From NCBI RefSeq assembly GCF_030159995.1, contig NZ_BSNM01000003.1, positions 372,001-436,000 of the forward strand: DNA of 64,000 nucleotides, given 5' to 3'. Position 1 is the stretch's first letter. Every line of letters starts with the position of its first letter. Below are positions 35,140-42,974 of this stretch, piece after piece. The translations under genes and the position numbers were made by a program. This DNA is from Litoribrevibacter albus. Its GTDB lineage: Bacteria > Pseudomonadota > Gammaproteobacteria > Pseudomonadales > Litoribrevibacteraceae. The notes below the pieces were generated by a model. It was not told where the DNA came from, searched no databases, and was given only the letters and a program-made list of their open reading frames with translations.

Positions 35140-35589
35140 AAATGTGACTGATGATTTTTTGAACATTTTTTATTGGCGCTTTCGCATTGGGCTGACTATC
35201 TTTTTCCATCACGGATGTCTTTTTCCAACGTAATGAATCTGCGTCGCGATAGGCGATAGGGATAAGGGATTAATGGAACAAGGGATAGGGAATCTAATGG
35301 AATTAGAGGGCAGGAGACAGAATGCTTGTCTGGGGGTATGGGTATGTCCAGATCTCTGTTCGGCACGCACTCCCGCGCTACACGTTTTAATAATTTCGTC
35401 AGAAATCATCCAACATTTGCATCTGCTAACAGCCCATGTACTCAGATGTATAGATGTTATAAATCTTTATTCATACCCGTCACATAATTCATACCAGTTA
35501 CTTAGTTCATACCTGCGACTTAGTCCATACCTGCTACTGAGCCAATTCACGCCATATCTTACCGTTTCATTCACGACAGGAGAGCCAAA
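35140..35589. other. Repeat-rich intergenic region with an 18-bp tandem array
   Basis: No convincing gene is seen. Around 35245-35295 the sequence is built of short GATAGG/AAGGGAT echoes. At 35471-35542 four 18-bp units stand in tandem, with consensus TCATACCxGYxACTTAGT. They end about 35 bases before the ribosome binding site of the DUF6916 gene, so they lie in its promoter or leader and could be regulator sites or slippage products. Confidence 0.6.
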
Positions 35590-35907
35590 ATGAAGACACT
35601 TACTTGTGCGGATTTTGCCGCACATCTGAACACAACATTCACCGCACGTATTCGTGACGCTGATCCTGAAGCTGAAATCGAAGCAATTAACGTGGAGCTG
35701 GAACTTCTCAAGGCTGAAGACAGGACCAACGAGCAAGGAGAACGTTTCTCGCTTATTTTTAGCAGTCCTAAAGAAACTGCCGTCGGACAGGGCTGCTATC
35801 CACTGCAACATGATGTTATGGGCGAACAGAGTATCTTTCTGGTGCCAGTTCGAGAGGTTGAGAACAGCATACGCTACGAAGCGGTCTTCAACCGCCTTAA
35901 GAGTTAG
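35590..35907 (+). CDS. DUF6916-type small protein heading the tail-collar gene set
   Basis: 105 residues, ATG 35590 with CAGGAGA ten bases upstream. The sequence TCADFAAHLNTTFTARI, VELELLKAED, ERFSLIFSSPKE, and then QGCYPLQHDVMGEQSIFLVPV has a beta-rich pattern. From memory this family is regularly found directly before Mdp-type tail-collar proteins. It has no signal peptide or membrane segment. Its role is unknown; a chaperone, adaptor or baseplate-like partner of the collar proteins is conceivable. It leads a plus-strand cluster with the three collar genes. Confidence 0.7.
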   Translation: MKTLTCADFAAHLNTTFTARIRDADPEAEIEAINVELELLKAEDRTNEQGERFSLIFSSPKETAVGQGCYPLQHDVMGEQSIFLVPVREVENSIRYEAVFNRLKS

Positions 35908-36012
35908 GACACCTGAATATACAAGAATGGATCTTGTCTATGGGAAGTGAATGGGCCCGCAATCTCTGGCCCTTTGCTCCAAAAAAATGACATGTTTTTT
36001 ACGGAGGACAGC

Positions 36013-36543
36013 ATGAGCGAACCATTTATGGGTGAAGTAAAACTGATCAGTTTTAATTTCGCCCCGGAACATTGGGCCTACTGTGATGGCCAATCACTAC
36101 CAATCGGACAGAACACCGCATTGTTTTCTCTTCTCGGGATTCAGTTTGGTGGTGATGGACGAAGTAATTTTAATTTGCCTGATTTGCGCGGTCGTACCCC
36201 AGTGCATTCAGATCATAGCTCCTACCCTCAGGGCCTTTCATACGGGGTTGAAACAGTAAGACTGAATTCTGCTGAGATGGGCTATCACACCCATGCTCTG
36301 AACGCTACTACAACCAACGGTTCTACCTACCGGCCCCTCCCTACACAAAGCAAGACGTTCGCGACTTCGTTTGACGCTGCAGTCGGGAACGTATTTATCT
36401 ACAGTCCGGCGCAGAGCTTAATTCCACTTAATCCAAATACTTGCAGCCCGGTAGGTGGCGGTCAGTCCCACAATAATGTCCAACCCAGTGTTGTGGTTGG
36501 CTTTGTTATGGCTCTGTTGGGCACATACCCCTCACGCAACTAA
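36013..36543 (+). CDS. Tail-collar domain protein 1 (Mdp-type, microcystin-dependent-protein family)
   Basis: 176 residues from ATG 36013, with GGAGGA seven bases upstream; the frame extends to 35947 without a better start. MSEPFMGEVKLISFNFAPEHWAYCDGQSLPI is the phage tail-collar N-terminus, and FSLLGIQFGGDGRSNFNLPDLRGR completes the fold. The C-terminus ends MALLGTYPSRN, a signature of the family. Members resemble phage short-tail-fibre collars but occur outside prophages in bacterial chromosomes. First of three tandem paralogues, with 18 bases to the next gene. Likely a trimeric, secreted or particle-displayed protein; its export route is unclear, as there is no signal peptide. Confidence 0.88.
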   Translation: MSEPFMGEVKLISFNFAPEHWAYCDGQSLPIGQNTALFSLLGIQFGGDGRSNFNLPDLRGRTPVHSDHSSYPQGLSYGVETVRLNSAEMGYHTHALNATTTNGSTYRPLPTQSKTFATSFDAAVGNVFIYSPAQSLIPLNPNTCSPVGGGQSHNNVQPSVVVGFVMALLGTYPSRN

Positions 36544-36561
36544 CTCTGGAGGCATAGAATC

Positions 36562-37098
36562 ATGGCAGAACCATTTATTGGAGAAATCCGTATGTTCGGG
36601 GGCAATTTTGCCCCGTTGCATTGGACATTTTGCTACGGCCAGTTACTCGCCATCGCAGATCAACAGGCATTGTATTCCCTTATCGGAACCGCCTTTGGGG
36701 GGGACGGACGTTCAAGTTTCGGTATACCTGATTTTCGCGGACGTATCCCCATTCATCAGGGGGCTGGCCCAGGATTGACTCCACGAATAAGAGGTCAGGT
36801 ATTCGGACAAGAAACAGTGGCTCTCACCGTTGATCAGATTCCTGCTCATCAACATGCCATCCAGGCATCAACCAGTGCGCCGGAATATGACTATCCCGCA
36901 GGGATGGTATTAGGCACTCCCAATGACGGAGCGCTTCTTTACACCAATCCAACCGCCCTTCCATCGCCAACCTTGAGTGAGCTGGCTGATGAAGCAGTCA
37001 GTGACGCCGGTGGAGGAGGTGCCCACTACAACATGATGCCGACTACGTGTATTAGCTTCATTATTGCCCTGAAAGGGATTTTTCCGTCCCGGAACTGA
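36562..37098 (+). CDS. Tail-collar domain protein 2 (Mdp-type)
   Basis: 178 residues, ATG 36562 behind TGGAGG. MAEPFIGEIRMFGGNFAPLHWTFCYGQLLAI and SLIGTAFGGDGRSSFGIPDFRGR repeat the collar pattern. A GAGPGLTPRIRGQVFGQETVALT segment with PAHQHAIQA follows; the latter resembles the metal-binding HxH strand of collar trimers. It ends IALKGIFPSRN. It differs from collar 1 mainly in the middle, as expected if each paralogue recognises another target. Part of the same transcript. Confidence 0.88.
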   Translation: MAEPFIGEIRMFGGNFAPLHWTFCYGQLLAIADQQALYSLIGTAFGGDGRSSFGIPDFRGRIPIHQGAGPGLTPRIRGQVFGQETVALTVDQIPAHQHAIQASTSAPEYDYPAGMVLGTPNDGALLYTNPTALPSPTLSELADEAVSDAGGGGAHYNMMPTTCISFIIALKGIFPSRN

Positions 37099-37124
37099 AT
37101 GCATTTTTTAAGGAGATATTAATC

Positions 37125-37670
37125 ATGGCAGAGCCGTTTATAGGAGAGATAAGAATCTTTCCCTGCACTTTCCCACCCGAGTTCTGGGCCTGGTGTAGCG
37201 GTCAGATTTTACCCATCGGCCAAAACCCGGCACTTTATGCCATTATCGGTACTTTGTACGGTGGCAACGGAAATACCACTATGGGCCTCCCTGACCTCAC
37301 CCGACGGGCGGCTATGGGCCAAGGGACCGGTCCTGGTCTTCACCGTCGTAATTTGGGAGATGTGGTTGGCACAAATACGGTCGAATTGACTGAGCTAACA
37401 ACGCCAAAGCACGATCATACCGGCTATGTATCAACCGACTTTCTTCCACCAAAGCTTCAGTCCACTCCAAGTGACAAGTCTTATCCTTCCGCAATGCGTT
37501 TCCCGGGTGGAACGATCGAAGGATACGCGAACCCGGACTCAAACCTCACGTCAATGGCGGAGAATGCCTTGGACCCAGCCGGTCAGAGTCAACCCCATGA
37601 AAATCGGCAGCCCTTCCTGGTGATGAATTTCTGTATTGCTCTGGAAGGACTGTTTCCATCACGAAATTAA
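37125..37670 (+). CDS. Tail-collar domain protein 3 (Mdp-type)
   Basis: 181 residues, ATG 37125 behind AAGGAGAT. It shares MAEPFIGEIR with collar 2, then FPCTFPPEFWAWCSGQILPI, IGTLYGGNGNTTMGLPDLTRR and the ending IALEGLFPSRN. The middle TPKHDHTGYVSTDFLPPKLQ keeps an H-x-H motif. This is the last of the three and ends before a short GC hairpin and the convergent sulfotransferase-like gene. Confidence 0.88.
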   Translation: MAEPFIGEIRIFPCTFPPEFWAWCSGQILPIGQNPALYAIIGTLYGGNGNTTMGLPDLTRRAAMGQGTGPGLHRRNLGDVVGTNTVELTELTTPKHDHTGYVSTDFLPPKLQSTPSDKSYPSAMRFPGGTIEGYANPDSNLTSMAENALDPAGQSQPHENRQPFLVMNFCIALEGLFPSRN

Positions 37671-37676
37671 ACTGAT

Positions 37677-37693
37677 AGGGGGCTTGGCCCCCT
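37677..37693 (+). terminator. Short GC hairpin at the end of the tail-collar cluster
   Basis: AGGGGGC (37677-37683), loop TTG, GCCCCCT (37687-37693). A strong 7-bp stem seven bases after the collar 3 stop, without a T-run, overlapping the stop of the convergent gene. It is probably a weak or Rho-assisted terminator. Confidence 0.5.
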
Positions 37694-38783
37694 AGTTACT
37701 AGCCGAATTTAGCTGCAGATACATATCTTTCAGCTTCCCACGAGCCAGTTTCTTAAGAAACTCTGGCATGACTTTCTGCGAAGTTCCGCCAGAAAACTGC
37801 AGGCTAGAACTCTTTGAATTAAATTGGCAACGTTGCCTCATGCTCTCTATGTCTTCTTGGGTCAGTCCAACAGAAAATAACTGATTGGCTTTTTGCCATG
37901 CATAATCCGGTAACTGCTTATAATGTACAGTGTTCTTACCTGATTCTGCCAGTGAGTCCAATGCTGCTGAAAACGTCTTTTCAGTGACCAACGCACAATA
38001 GTCATCCAGTTTTGCAGGATCAATCTCACTCGGTTGGCGATCAAGTCTTGTTGGGTTGATCATCCCAGGCACCATCTGTCTCCCTCTTTGGCAAAACTGC
38101 GAAAATAAAATGGCCTCGGGTTCTCGATACAGAAATATCCAGGGAACCTCTGGATACAAGGATTTGAATAATGGCTGGTCAAGAATCTGCTGACTTTCAA
38201 CCTTGAGCAGAGACCGCTCTTCACCTTTACGTCGGCAACGGGTGAGATAGGCAATGGCATTTCCCAGGCGTGCCGTCAGACGCTTCAAGTGGTACCCACC
38301 TTGACGAGAACTCCAGTCAATCAGTGATTCAATAATCGGAGGTTCGGAGAGTACAGATAGCCGGGAGGATGTTGCAAACAGCTGACTCAGAAGCGTGGAA
38401 CCACAGCGAGAGGCGTGAAAGATGATACCTGCCAAGGGCAGAATGTCTCCGGATGGAGAATCATCCAGAGCCTCGATACCTGTTAGAAATGATCGAGGAG
38501 CAGCGTTAAAAGGGGTATGAATAGAAGGCGTATGAACAGTAGGGGTGTGAACAGTAGGGGTGTGAACAGTAGGGGTGTGAACAGTAGGGGTGTGAACAGT
38601 AGGCGCGTGGCGGCGAACAGTGACTTCAAATCTCGGTTCAAGTAGCCTGGTTTCCCCGATGAAACGCCAATCCACCCATATGGAATGATCAATCTCCACC
38701 AGATCGAAAGGAACCCAGCCTGGATTCGACAGCTCTTCCATATAAACAGTTCGTTGTTGGTGATCAGTGAGTTGATTGTTCAT
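37692..38783 (-). CDS. Sulfotransferase-like protein with a PTVHT repeat tract
   Basis: About 363 residues from ATG 38783 (AAGG eight bases upstream); ATG 38810 is an alternative. The N-terminal about 65 residues are unique, followed by a linker of repeated P-T-V-H-T units (about residues 70-100). The catalytic part begins GIIFHASRCGSTLLSQLF, which matches the PAPS-binding 5'-phosphosulfate loop of sulfotransferases (R-x-G-S-T). Later, VPWIFLYREPEAILFSQ resembles the 3'-phosphate loop with its Arg. Sulfotransferases move sulfate from PAPS to hydroxyls of glycans, lipids or Tyr. Lying among collar proteins and hydroxylases, it may modify a displayed protein. The substrate is unproven. Confidence 0.75.
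   Translation of the reverse strand: MNNQLTDHQQRTVYMEELSNPGWVPFDLVEIDHSIWVDWRFIGETRLLEPRFEVTVRRHAPTVHTPTVHTPTVHTPTVHTPTVHTPSIHTPFNAAPRSFLTGIEALDDSPSGDILPLAGIIFHASRCGSTLLSQLFATSSRLSVLSEPPIIESLIDWSSRQGGYHLKRLTARLGNAIAYLTRCRRKGEERSLLKVESQQILDQPLFKSLYPEVPWIFLYREPEAILFSQFCQRGRQMVPGMINPTRLDRQPSEIDPAKLDDYCALVTEKTFSAALDSLAESGKNTVHYKQLPDYAWQKANQLFSVGLTQEDIESMRQRCQFNSKSSSLQFSGGTSQKVMPEFLKKLARGKLKDMYLQLNSASN
38541..38600. repeat. Four perfect 15-bp tandem repeats inside the sulfotransferase-like gene
   Basis: AGGGGTGTGAACAGT occurs four times without change at 38541-38600, with degenerate copies on both sides (38526-38540 and 38601-38615). On the coding strand each unit encodes T-V-H-T-P. Because 15 is divisible by three, gain or loss of a unit keeps the frame, so the linker length should vary between strains. 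Confidence 0.95.
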
Positions 38784-38953
38784 GTTTTGTGCCTTCCATC
38801 CGTGATTCAATGTGATTCATCCTGGAGAAAACCGCCTCTTTCCATTTGTTTGACTGTACCTGTTGTGGAGGTCTTTGATATCTAATTGTCTGTGCACTTT
38901 CTGAATTTATCCTTTCGATCTATATTCAAATAGTACTCAAGGAGCTCAATTTC

Positions 38954-39430
38954 ATGACAATGGATATCACCAACCGAATCACGACATTTCTGCAACATCT
39001 CGGAATCAAAATCCAATTCTCTCCACTGAATGAAACCACCTTTCTTCCCGGCCTACTGATTCGACAAGGAGAGCTGATTGTTGACCTGGATAAGCTCATG
39101 TACCCGGGAGACTTACTTCACGAAGCAGGTCACATTGCAGTAACGGCTCCCGATGAAAGAAGCAAATTAACAGGGGATGTCCACAAGTGCGGTCACGGTC
39201 CTGGAGAGGAAATGGCCGCTATTGCCTGGTCCTGGGCAGCCCATTTAACGCTGGATATTTCAGCGAACGTCCTGTTTCATCCTGATGGCTACAAGGGAGC
39301 TTCTCAGCATTACATCGAAGTTTTTGAGCGCGGCCAGGGGTTTGGTATCCCTTTGCTTGTTTACTGGGGATTGACCCAATCTCCTGATCAATCCGGAGGC
39401 TATCCTGTCATGTCAAAATGGCTTCGCTGA
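38954..39430 (+). CDS. Putative HExxH metalloprotein, family unknown
   Basis: 158 residues, ATG 38954 (or 38960), with AAGGAG about twelve bases upstream. The segment DLLHEAGHIAVT carries an HExxH zinc motif (H56, H60). A downstream KCGHGPGEEMAAIAWSWAAHLTL has acidic residues at the distance of the third ligand in gluzincin or IrrE-like folds. There is no signal peptide. It may be a cytosolic zinc peptidase or a catalytically inert relative. It stands alone on the plus strand between the sulfotransferase-like and GNAT genes, and I do not know the family by name. Confidence 0.6.
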   Translation: MTMDITNRITTFLQHLGIKIQFSPLNETTFLPGLLIRQGELIVDLDKLMYPGDLLHEAGHIAVTAPDERSKLTGDVHKCGHGPGEEMAAIAWSWAAHLTLDISANVLFHPDGYKGASQHYIEVFERGQGFGIPLLVYWGLTQSPDQSGGYPVMSKWLR

Positions 39431-39492
39431 TTCTGCTTTCATTGATCATTTAGATCATTTCATGCCGTTATAAAATGAAATTTTCACAGTCC

Positions 39493-40005
39493 CTAAACAA
39501 TCACTCGTGCAGGTTTCGGATACCACACAAGAAACTCATAGGGTGGCGTCACCTGTTCGACAACAAACCCCATTTTAAGGTAGAGATTTTTTGCAAACAC
39601 ATTGCCTGAAAAAACGGACAATGTCAGCGGCGCTCCGGCCTGTGCCGCAGCTTGCTGTAGGCAGCTTAATACCGCTTCACCATAACCTTTACCTCTTGCC
39701 AGTGGTATAAATGCGATATCAACAAGACGAATTTCATTCTGTCCGAAATCAATTGTCACCTTACCTATGGGCTCTTGTAACTTTTCAACGATGAAGTACA
39801 TCGCATTCGGGAATTTGTCACCGTATCCTTCGGTCTGAACCTGGTATTGCATTTGGATGAAAGACTCAACAAAATCTTTCTCTCCATCGATCATCTTCAA
39901 GTCATCACGAGTACTGTTGTGTAACTTTTCAAGAAATGGTTTATCAGAGGGGGTGGAGGGACGAATACCCAGTCCCTTACTTAAGTTCAATCCTTCTATT
40001 GCCAT
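39493..40005 (-). CDS. GNAT-family N-acetyltransferase in the surface-protein locus
   Basis: 170 residues. GNAT signatures: IRPSTPSDKPFLEKL at the N-terminus, VDIAFIPLARGKGYGEAVLSCL (motif A with R-G-K-G-Y-G), and NVFAKNLYLKMGFVV at the end. The substrate is unknown. It is the last gene of the minus-strand series that includes the hydroxylases and methyltransferase, but a 200-bp gap separates it from them, so co-transcription is uncertain. Its presence would fit a set of protein- or small-molecule-modifying enzymes. Confidence 0.85.
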   Translation of the reverse strand: MAIEGLNLSKGLGIRPSTPSDKPFLEKLHNSTRDDLKMIDGEKDFVESFIQMQYQVQTEGYGDKFPNAMYFIVEKLQEPIGKVTIDFGQNEIRLVDIAFIPLARGKGYGEAVLSCLQQAAAQAGAPLTLSVFSGNVFAKNLYLKMGFVVEQVTPPYEFLVWYPKPARVIV

Positions 40006-40176
40006 AATCCTTACTCTCCCTTTGGCTAACTGATGTTGCAGTAAGTCCTAAACGTCTGTTTTGGTTTCAACAGACTAAAATCAAATGGTGTTGCTGATGA
40101 TTAATGTTGCGTAACTCAAAGTATAGAAGCTAACAACGGTATCGCCTTATGGTGTCCTTATCTTTGGTTGCCCCGA

Positions 40177-40204
40177 TTTTGGTGATTCGGTTTTGGTGAT
40201 TCGG
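40177..40204. repeat. 14-bp direct repeat downstream of the methyltransferase-PhyH gene
   Basis: TTTTGGTGATTCGG is repeated exactly at 40177-40190 and 40191-40204, ending two bases before the stop codon at 40207. Simple slippage; no function is implied. Confidence 0.85.
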
Positions 40205-40206
40205 TT

Positions 40207-42255
40207 TTACGGATACATCGTCAAATACTGGACAATTCGAGGGTGCAGAGCGTTATTCGGACTCCCTCCATGAGGCAAAAATTGATGCCATACCACTAAA
40301 GATCCTGCCGGAGCTGACACATAACGAGCCTCAAGCCCTGATAAATCCTGTTGGTTTGGATCTGCGCCTTCTGGCAGTCCTGCTAACCATTGCTCTAACT
40401 TATGATGGAAGCCCGGAACACAACGGAATGCGCCTTGATTCTCAGCAACGTCTGTCAGGTAGATCATTCCTTGAATGCCAAATACCAGTGGCTCTGAAAA
40501 GTTAAGATCCCAGTGCAGGCGGGTTCCATTGAATTGGTGGGTAGGGGTTTCCGGAGGGTTGAATCCTACTCTGTCTGTAGAACTGTGTAGATTCTCCGAT
40601 TGCCATAAATCCGCAAAGACTTGGCGAATTTTTTCGGATTTCCTGTTGGCATCAAGTGCCGGATCCCGGAATAGCTGCACCATAATATTTTGTTGGGCTG
40701 AATGGTGTTTATACCAAGTGTCCGGTTGCTCTGGGTGTTTCTCTAAAAAACGATAGATTGCCTCTACCGAAGCCTGGCATTGAGCTTTGTCGAGAACATT
40801 TTCAACCACCAGATAACCGTTTTGTTGCCAGAAAGATTTTTGTTCTTCACTTAAATAACGACAGGTTTTGGAGGGTTCAGAGGTTGAATCTGTTGATAAA
40901 TAGCGATTGATTTCATTAATTCGATGGGGCTCTATCTTCCCGCCATTTTTTTCAAGCAACCAACGTTCAAAGCTGTCGTAGTCCTTTGCAGTTTGGTATA
41001 GAAAACAGAGGCACTCTTCCAATCCTACTTCCAGGAGATCAATGAGTGATCGATCGAGTAGCCACTCATTATTTCTGATTTCTCGATTCAGGCGGCCGAC
41101 TTTGTCCAATTGGGCTTTATGCCATAGGCGTTTTAAATGCCTGATGCCCAGTGCGCCCAACTCATCGCTTGAAACTGGTTCTTCGACTGTTTTGGATCGC
41201 TCGGGAAAGAGTACAGAATACCCAGGCGGCGAGCCATTTACGGTTCCGTATTGATACGTTAATCGAAGGGTGTCACCGGGCTGGAAATGCCGATGGTCGA
41301 AGCACAGAGGCAAACTGAGGCTGGATTCACCATCCCGTAACCATAAGTCTTGATATACCTGAACTTCGGTGCGTAATTTCAAATGATTATGGTCTACTGG
41401 TAGGGGAGAGGGAATATGAATTTCTCCATCCAGTAAGGTTAAATTGCCGGCAGCAATTGCCGTGGCGGATTCACGGTTGAGGCAGCCAAATAGGCCCAAG
41501 TCTGTTGCCTCGGTTTTTTCCATTAACCCTTGTTTGTAATCCGTTTCATGCCTTGCGTTATACACGCAGGCATCCAGCACCACTTGCTGGGGTATCAGAG
41601 TACTTTGTTCATCCCGAAGGTATTTAACCAGATGACTGAAAATCAGAACCTGAGGTTCGTTCTTCAACATCCAGTTCATCGTCTCCGAAAGAATAATATC
41701 GAATTTTTGTTCTCCTGGCGGAAGCCATTGTGAGGCATCTGCCAGTTCAATCGAGCGGATGTATTGATCAAGCTCTAGCGTTGCTACGACACGTTTGACC
41801 GCGTCAATGTTTTCGTTGTGAATATCAATCAAGGTAGCCTGAATGCGGTGATCCTTGAAGCAAGCCAATACTGGTAACAACAATAATCCATATGGACCCG
41901 TTCCAGCATAGAGAATCTCGACTTGCTCTTTTTCTTTCAACTGATCCTGAATGGCCCTTGCAACGCCTCGCATAAAGCTGTGGGTTCGCATTAGATCCTG
42001 AAGGCATTTGGCTGCCTGAACTGGCGACAGAGCAATGCCAGAATCTAAGGTCTCTCCCAGCGTGTCTAGAGTATCATTGGCAGAGATACCGGTGATTTTC
42101 GCCAGAGCCTGGACCAGAGCATCTATGTGTGGTTTGGCAAAGCCTGCATCAGGGGAGGACTCTATCAGTGGTCTGCTATGTTGAATCACTGGGTGCTCGG
42201 GCAACAGAGAGGGCTTAATATCCGCATCTTTTGATCGGGGCTCGATTCTCATCAT
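40207..42255 (-). CDS. Fusion of SAM-dependent methyltransferase and PhyH-type Fe(II)/2-oxoglutarate dioxygenase
   Basis: 682 residues. ATG 42255 overlaps the stop of the beta-hydroxylase gene (TAATG); the frame runs open to 42312. The N-terminal half is a class I methyltransferase: motif I VEILYAGTGPYGLLLLP near 130, motif II LIDIH, then FDIILSETMNWMLKNEP, which resembles protein arginine methyltransferases. After a helical linker, from about 490 a phytanoyl-CoA dioxygenase-like domain begins (LSEEQKSFWQQNGYLVVENVLD). Its iron ligands are H581-x-D583 in RLHWDLNF and the distal His in WHQFLPHG near 662, with HPRIVQYL for 2-oxoglutarate. It may methylate and hydroxylate the same target; which one is unknown. 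Confidence 0.85.
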   Translation of the reverse strand: MMRIEPRSKDADIKPSLLPEHPVIQHSRPLIESSPDAGFAKPHIDALVQALAKITGISANDTLDTLGETLDSGIALSPVQAAKCLQDLMRTHSFMRGVARAIQDQLKEKEQVEILYAGTGPYGLLLLPVLACFKDHRIQATLIDIHNENIDAVKRVVATLELDQYIRSIELADASQWLPPGEQKFDIILSETMNWMLKNEPQVLIFSHLVKYLRDEQSTLIPQQVVLDACVYNARHETDYKQGLMEKTEATDLGLFGCLNRESATAIAAGNLTLLDGEIHIPSPLPVDHNHLKLRTEVQVYQDLWLRDGESSLSLPLCFDHRHFQPGDTLRLTYQYGTVNGSPPGYSVLFPERSKTVEEPVSSDELGALGIRHLKRLWHKAQLDKVGRLNREIRNNEWLLDRSLIDLLEVGLEECLCFLYQTAKDYDSFERWLLEKNGGKIEPHRINEINRYLSTDSTSEPSKTCRYLSEEQKSFWQQNGYLVVENVLDKAQCQASVEAIYRFLEKHPEQPDTWYKHHSAQQNIMVQLFRDPALDANRKSEKIRQVFADLWQSENLHSSTDRVGFNPPETPTHQFNGTRLHWDLNFSEPLVFGIQGMIYLTDVAENQGAFRCVPGFHHKLEQWLAGLPEGADPNQQDLSGLEARYVSAPAGSLVVWHQFLPHGGSPNNALHPRIVQYLTMYP

Positions 42256-42833
42256 TACGCTTCCTGTAGATGTCCCTGAATTTTTTGAAGGAGCCAGTCG
42301 TTGGCTACGCAATCGATCACCAGATTGATTCTGCTCTGGCTCCCTCTGTTAATAACATGATGAGTTTGGTCAACATTGAGGTACCACATTTCTCCCTCTT
42401 GCATTGGAACTTGTTGATCATTGATCCAGAACTCTAGTCGTTCGTTGCTTTCAATAGGAATGTGGAGACGGGCTTCGCCGAATGCTAAAGACAGCCCATG
42501 ATCGCGATGAGGTTTAATTTCTGACCCGCCATGAAGACGCATCAAACGCGCTGATTTGATAGGGCATTGAAGCCGATTCAGAAGTCCTTTGAGCGACGGT
42601 AGTCGCTCAAGAATAGGGAGGTCTACCCAGTCTTCACCGCATTGGATGGCGAAGCCTTGCAGAATAGGATGAGCATCTTTATGTTCCGCCAGACTACGCA
42701 AGGGTAAAACATCCCAGCTCCCGCAATAATCACGTTGATTAACGTGAGGGATCCAGTTGGCATCTGTTAAAGTCTGAACGTCCTTTTTCAGGTCATCCAA
42801 CGGTACCTGAGTTTCCAAACGAGTGAACAACAT
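42255..42833 (-). CDS. Aspartyl/asparaginyl beta-hydroxylase-family dioxygenase
   Basis: 192 residues of the Asp_Arg_Hydrox family (PF05118 type), an Fe(II)/2-oxoglutarate oxygenase. Visible: RLMRLHGGSEIKPHRDHGLSL with iron ligand H109, ARLHIPI, EGEMWYLNVDQTHHVINRG with the second His (H158 or H159), and SRINLVIDCV with the Arg that holds 2-oxoglutarate. Relatives hydroxylate Asp/Asn in EGF-like calcium-binding repeats or act on peptide natural products. It is translationally coupled to the methyltransferase-PhyH gene. Candidate targets with repeated Asp/Asn calcium motifs lie next door in the giant surface protein. Confidence 0.88.
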   Translation of the reverse strand: MLFTRLETQVPLDDLKKDVQTLTDANWIPHVNQRDYCGSWDVLPLRSLAEHKDAHPILQGFAIQCGEDWVDLPILERLPSLKGLLNRLQCPIKSARLMRLHGGSEIKPHRDHGLSLAFGEARLHIPIESNERLEFWINDQQVPMQEGEMWYLNVDQTHHVINRGSQSRINLVIDCVANDWLLQKIQGHLQEA

Positions 42834-42974
42834 CCTGTCTCCTCGCGATAACCATGAGTTGGCTTATCGATGTCCATTACCAGTGTTTTGGTGTTTATAT
42901 AGGTTTAGTCCAGATTTTCAGAGTCTGCTTAGCTAATGCGCGATAAATGAATTTGATAATCATTGTTCGCTTTT

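Noticed and set aside
35033-35233. 66-codon plus-strand frame from a TTG start
   Set aside because: Out of frame with the better signal-peptide-like frame at 35041 and without a ribosome binding site.
35590-37670. Prophage, suggested by the tail-collar genes
   Set aside because: No other phage structural, lysis or integration gene is present, and flanks are chromosomal-type genes. Mdp-type collars occur outside phages.
35471-38600. CRISPR array
   Set aside because: The 18-bp and 15-bp arrays have no unique spacers between units, and no cas genes are nearby. They are simple tandem repeats.
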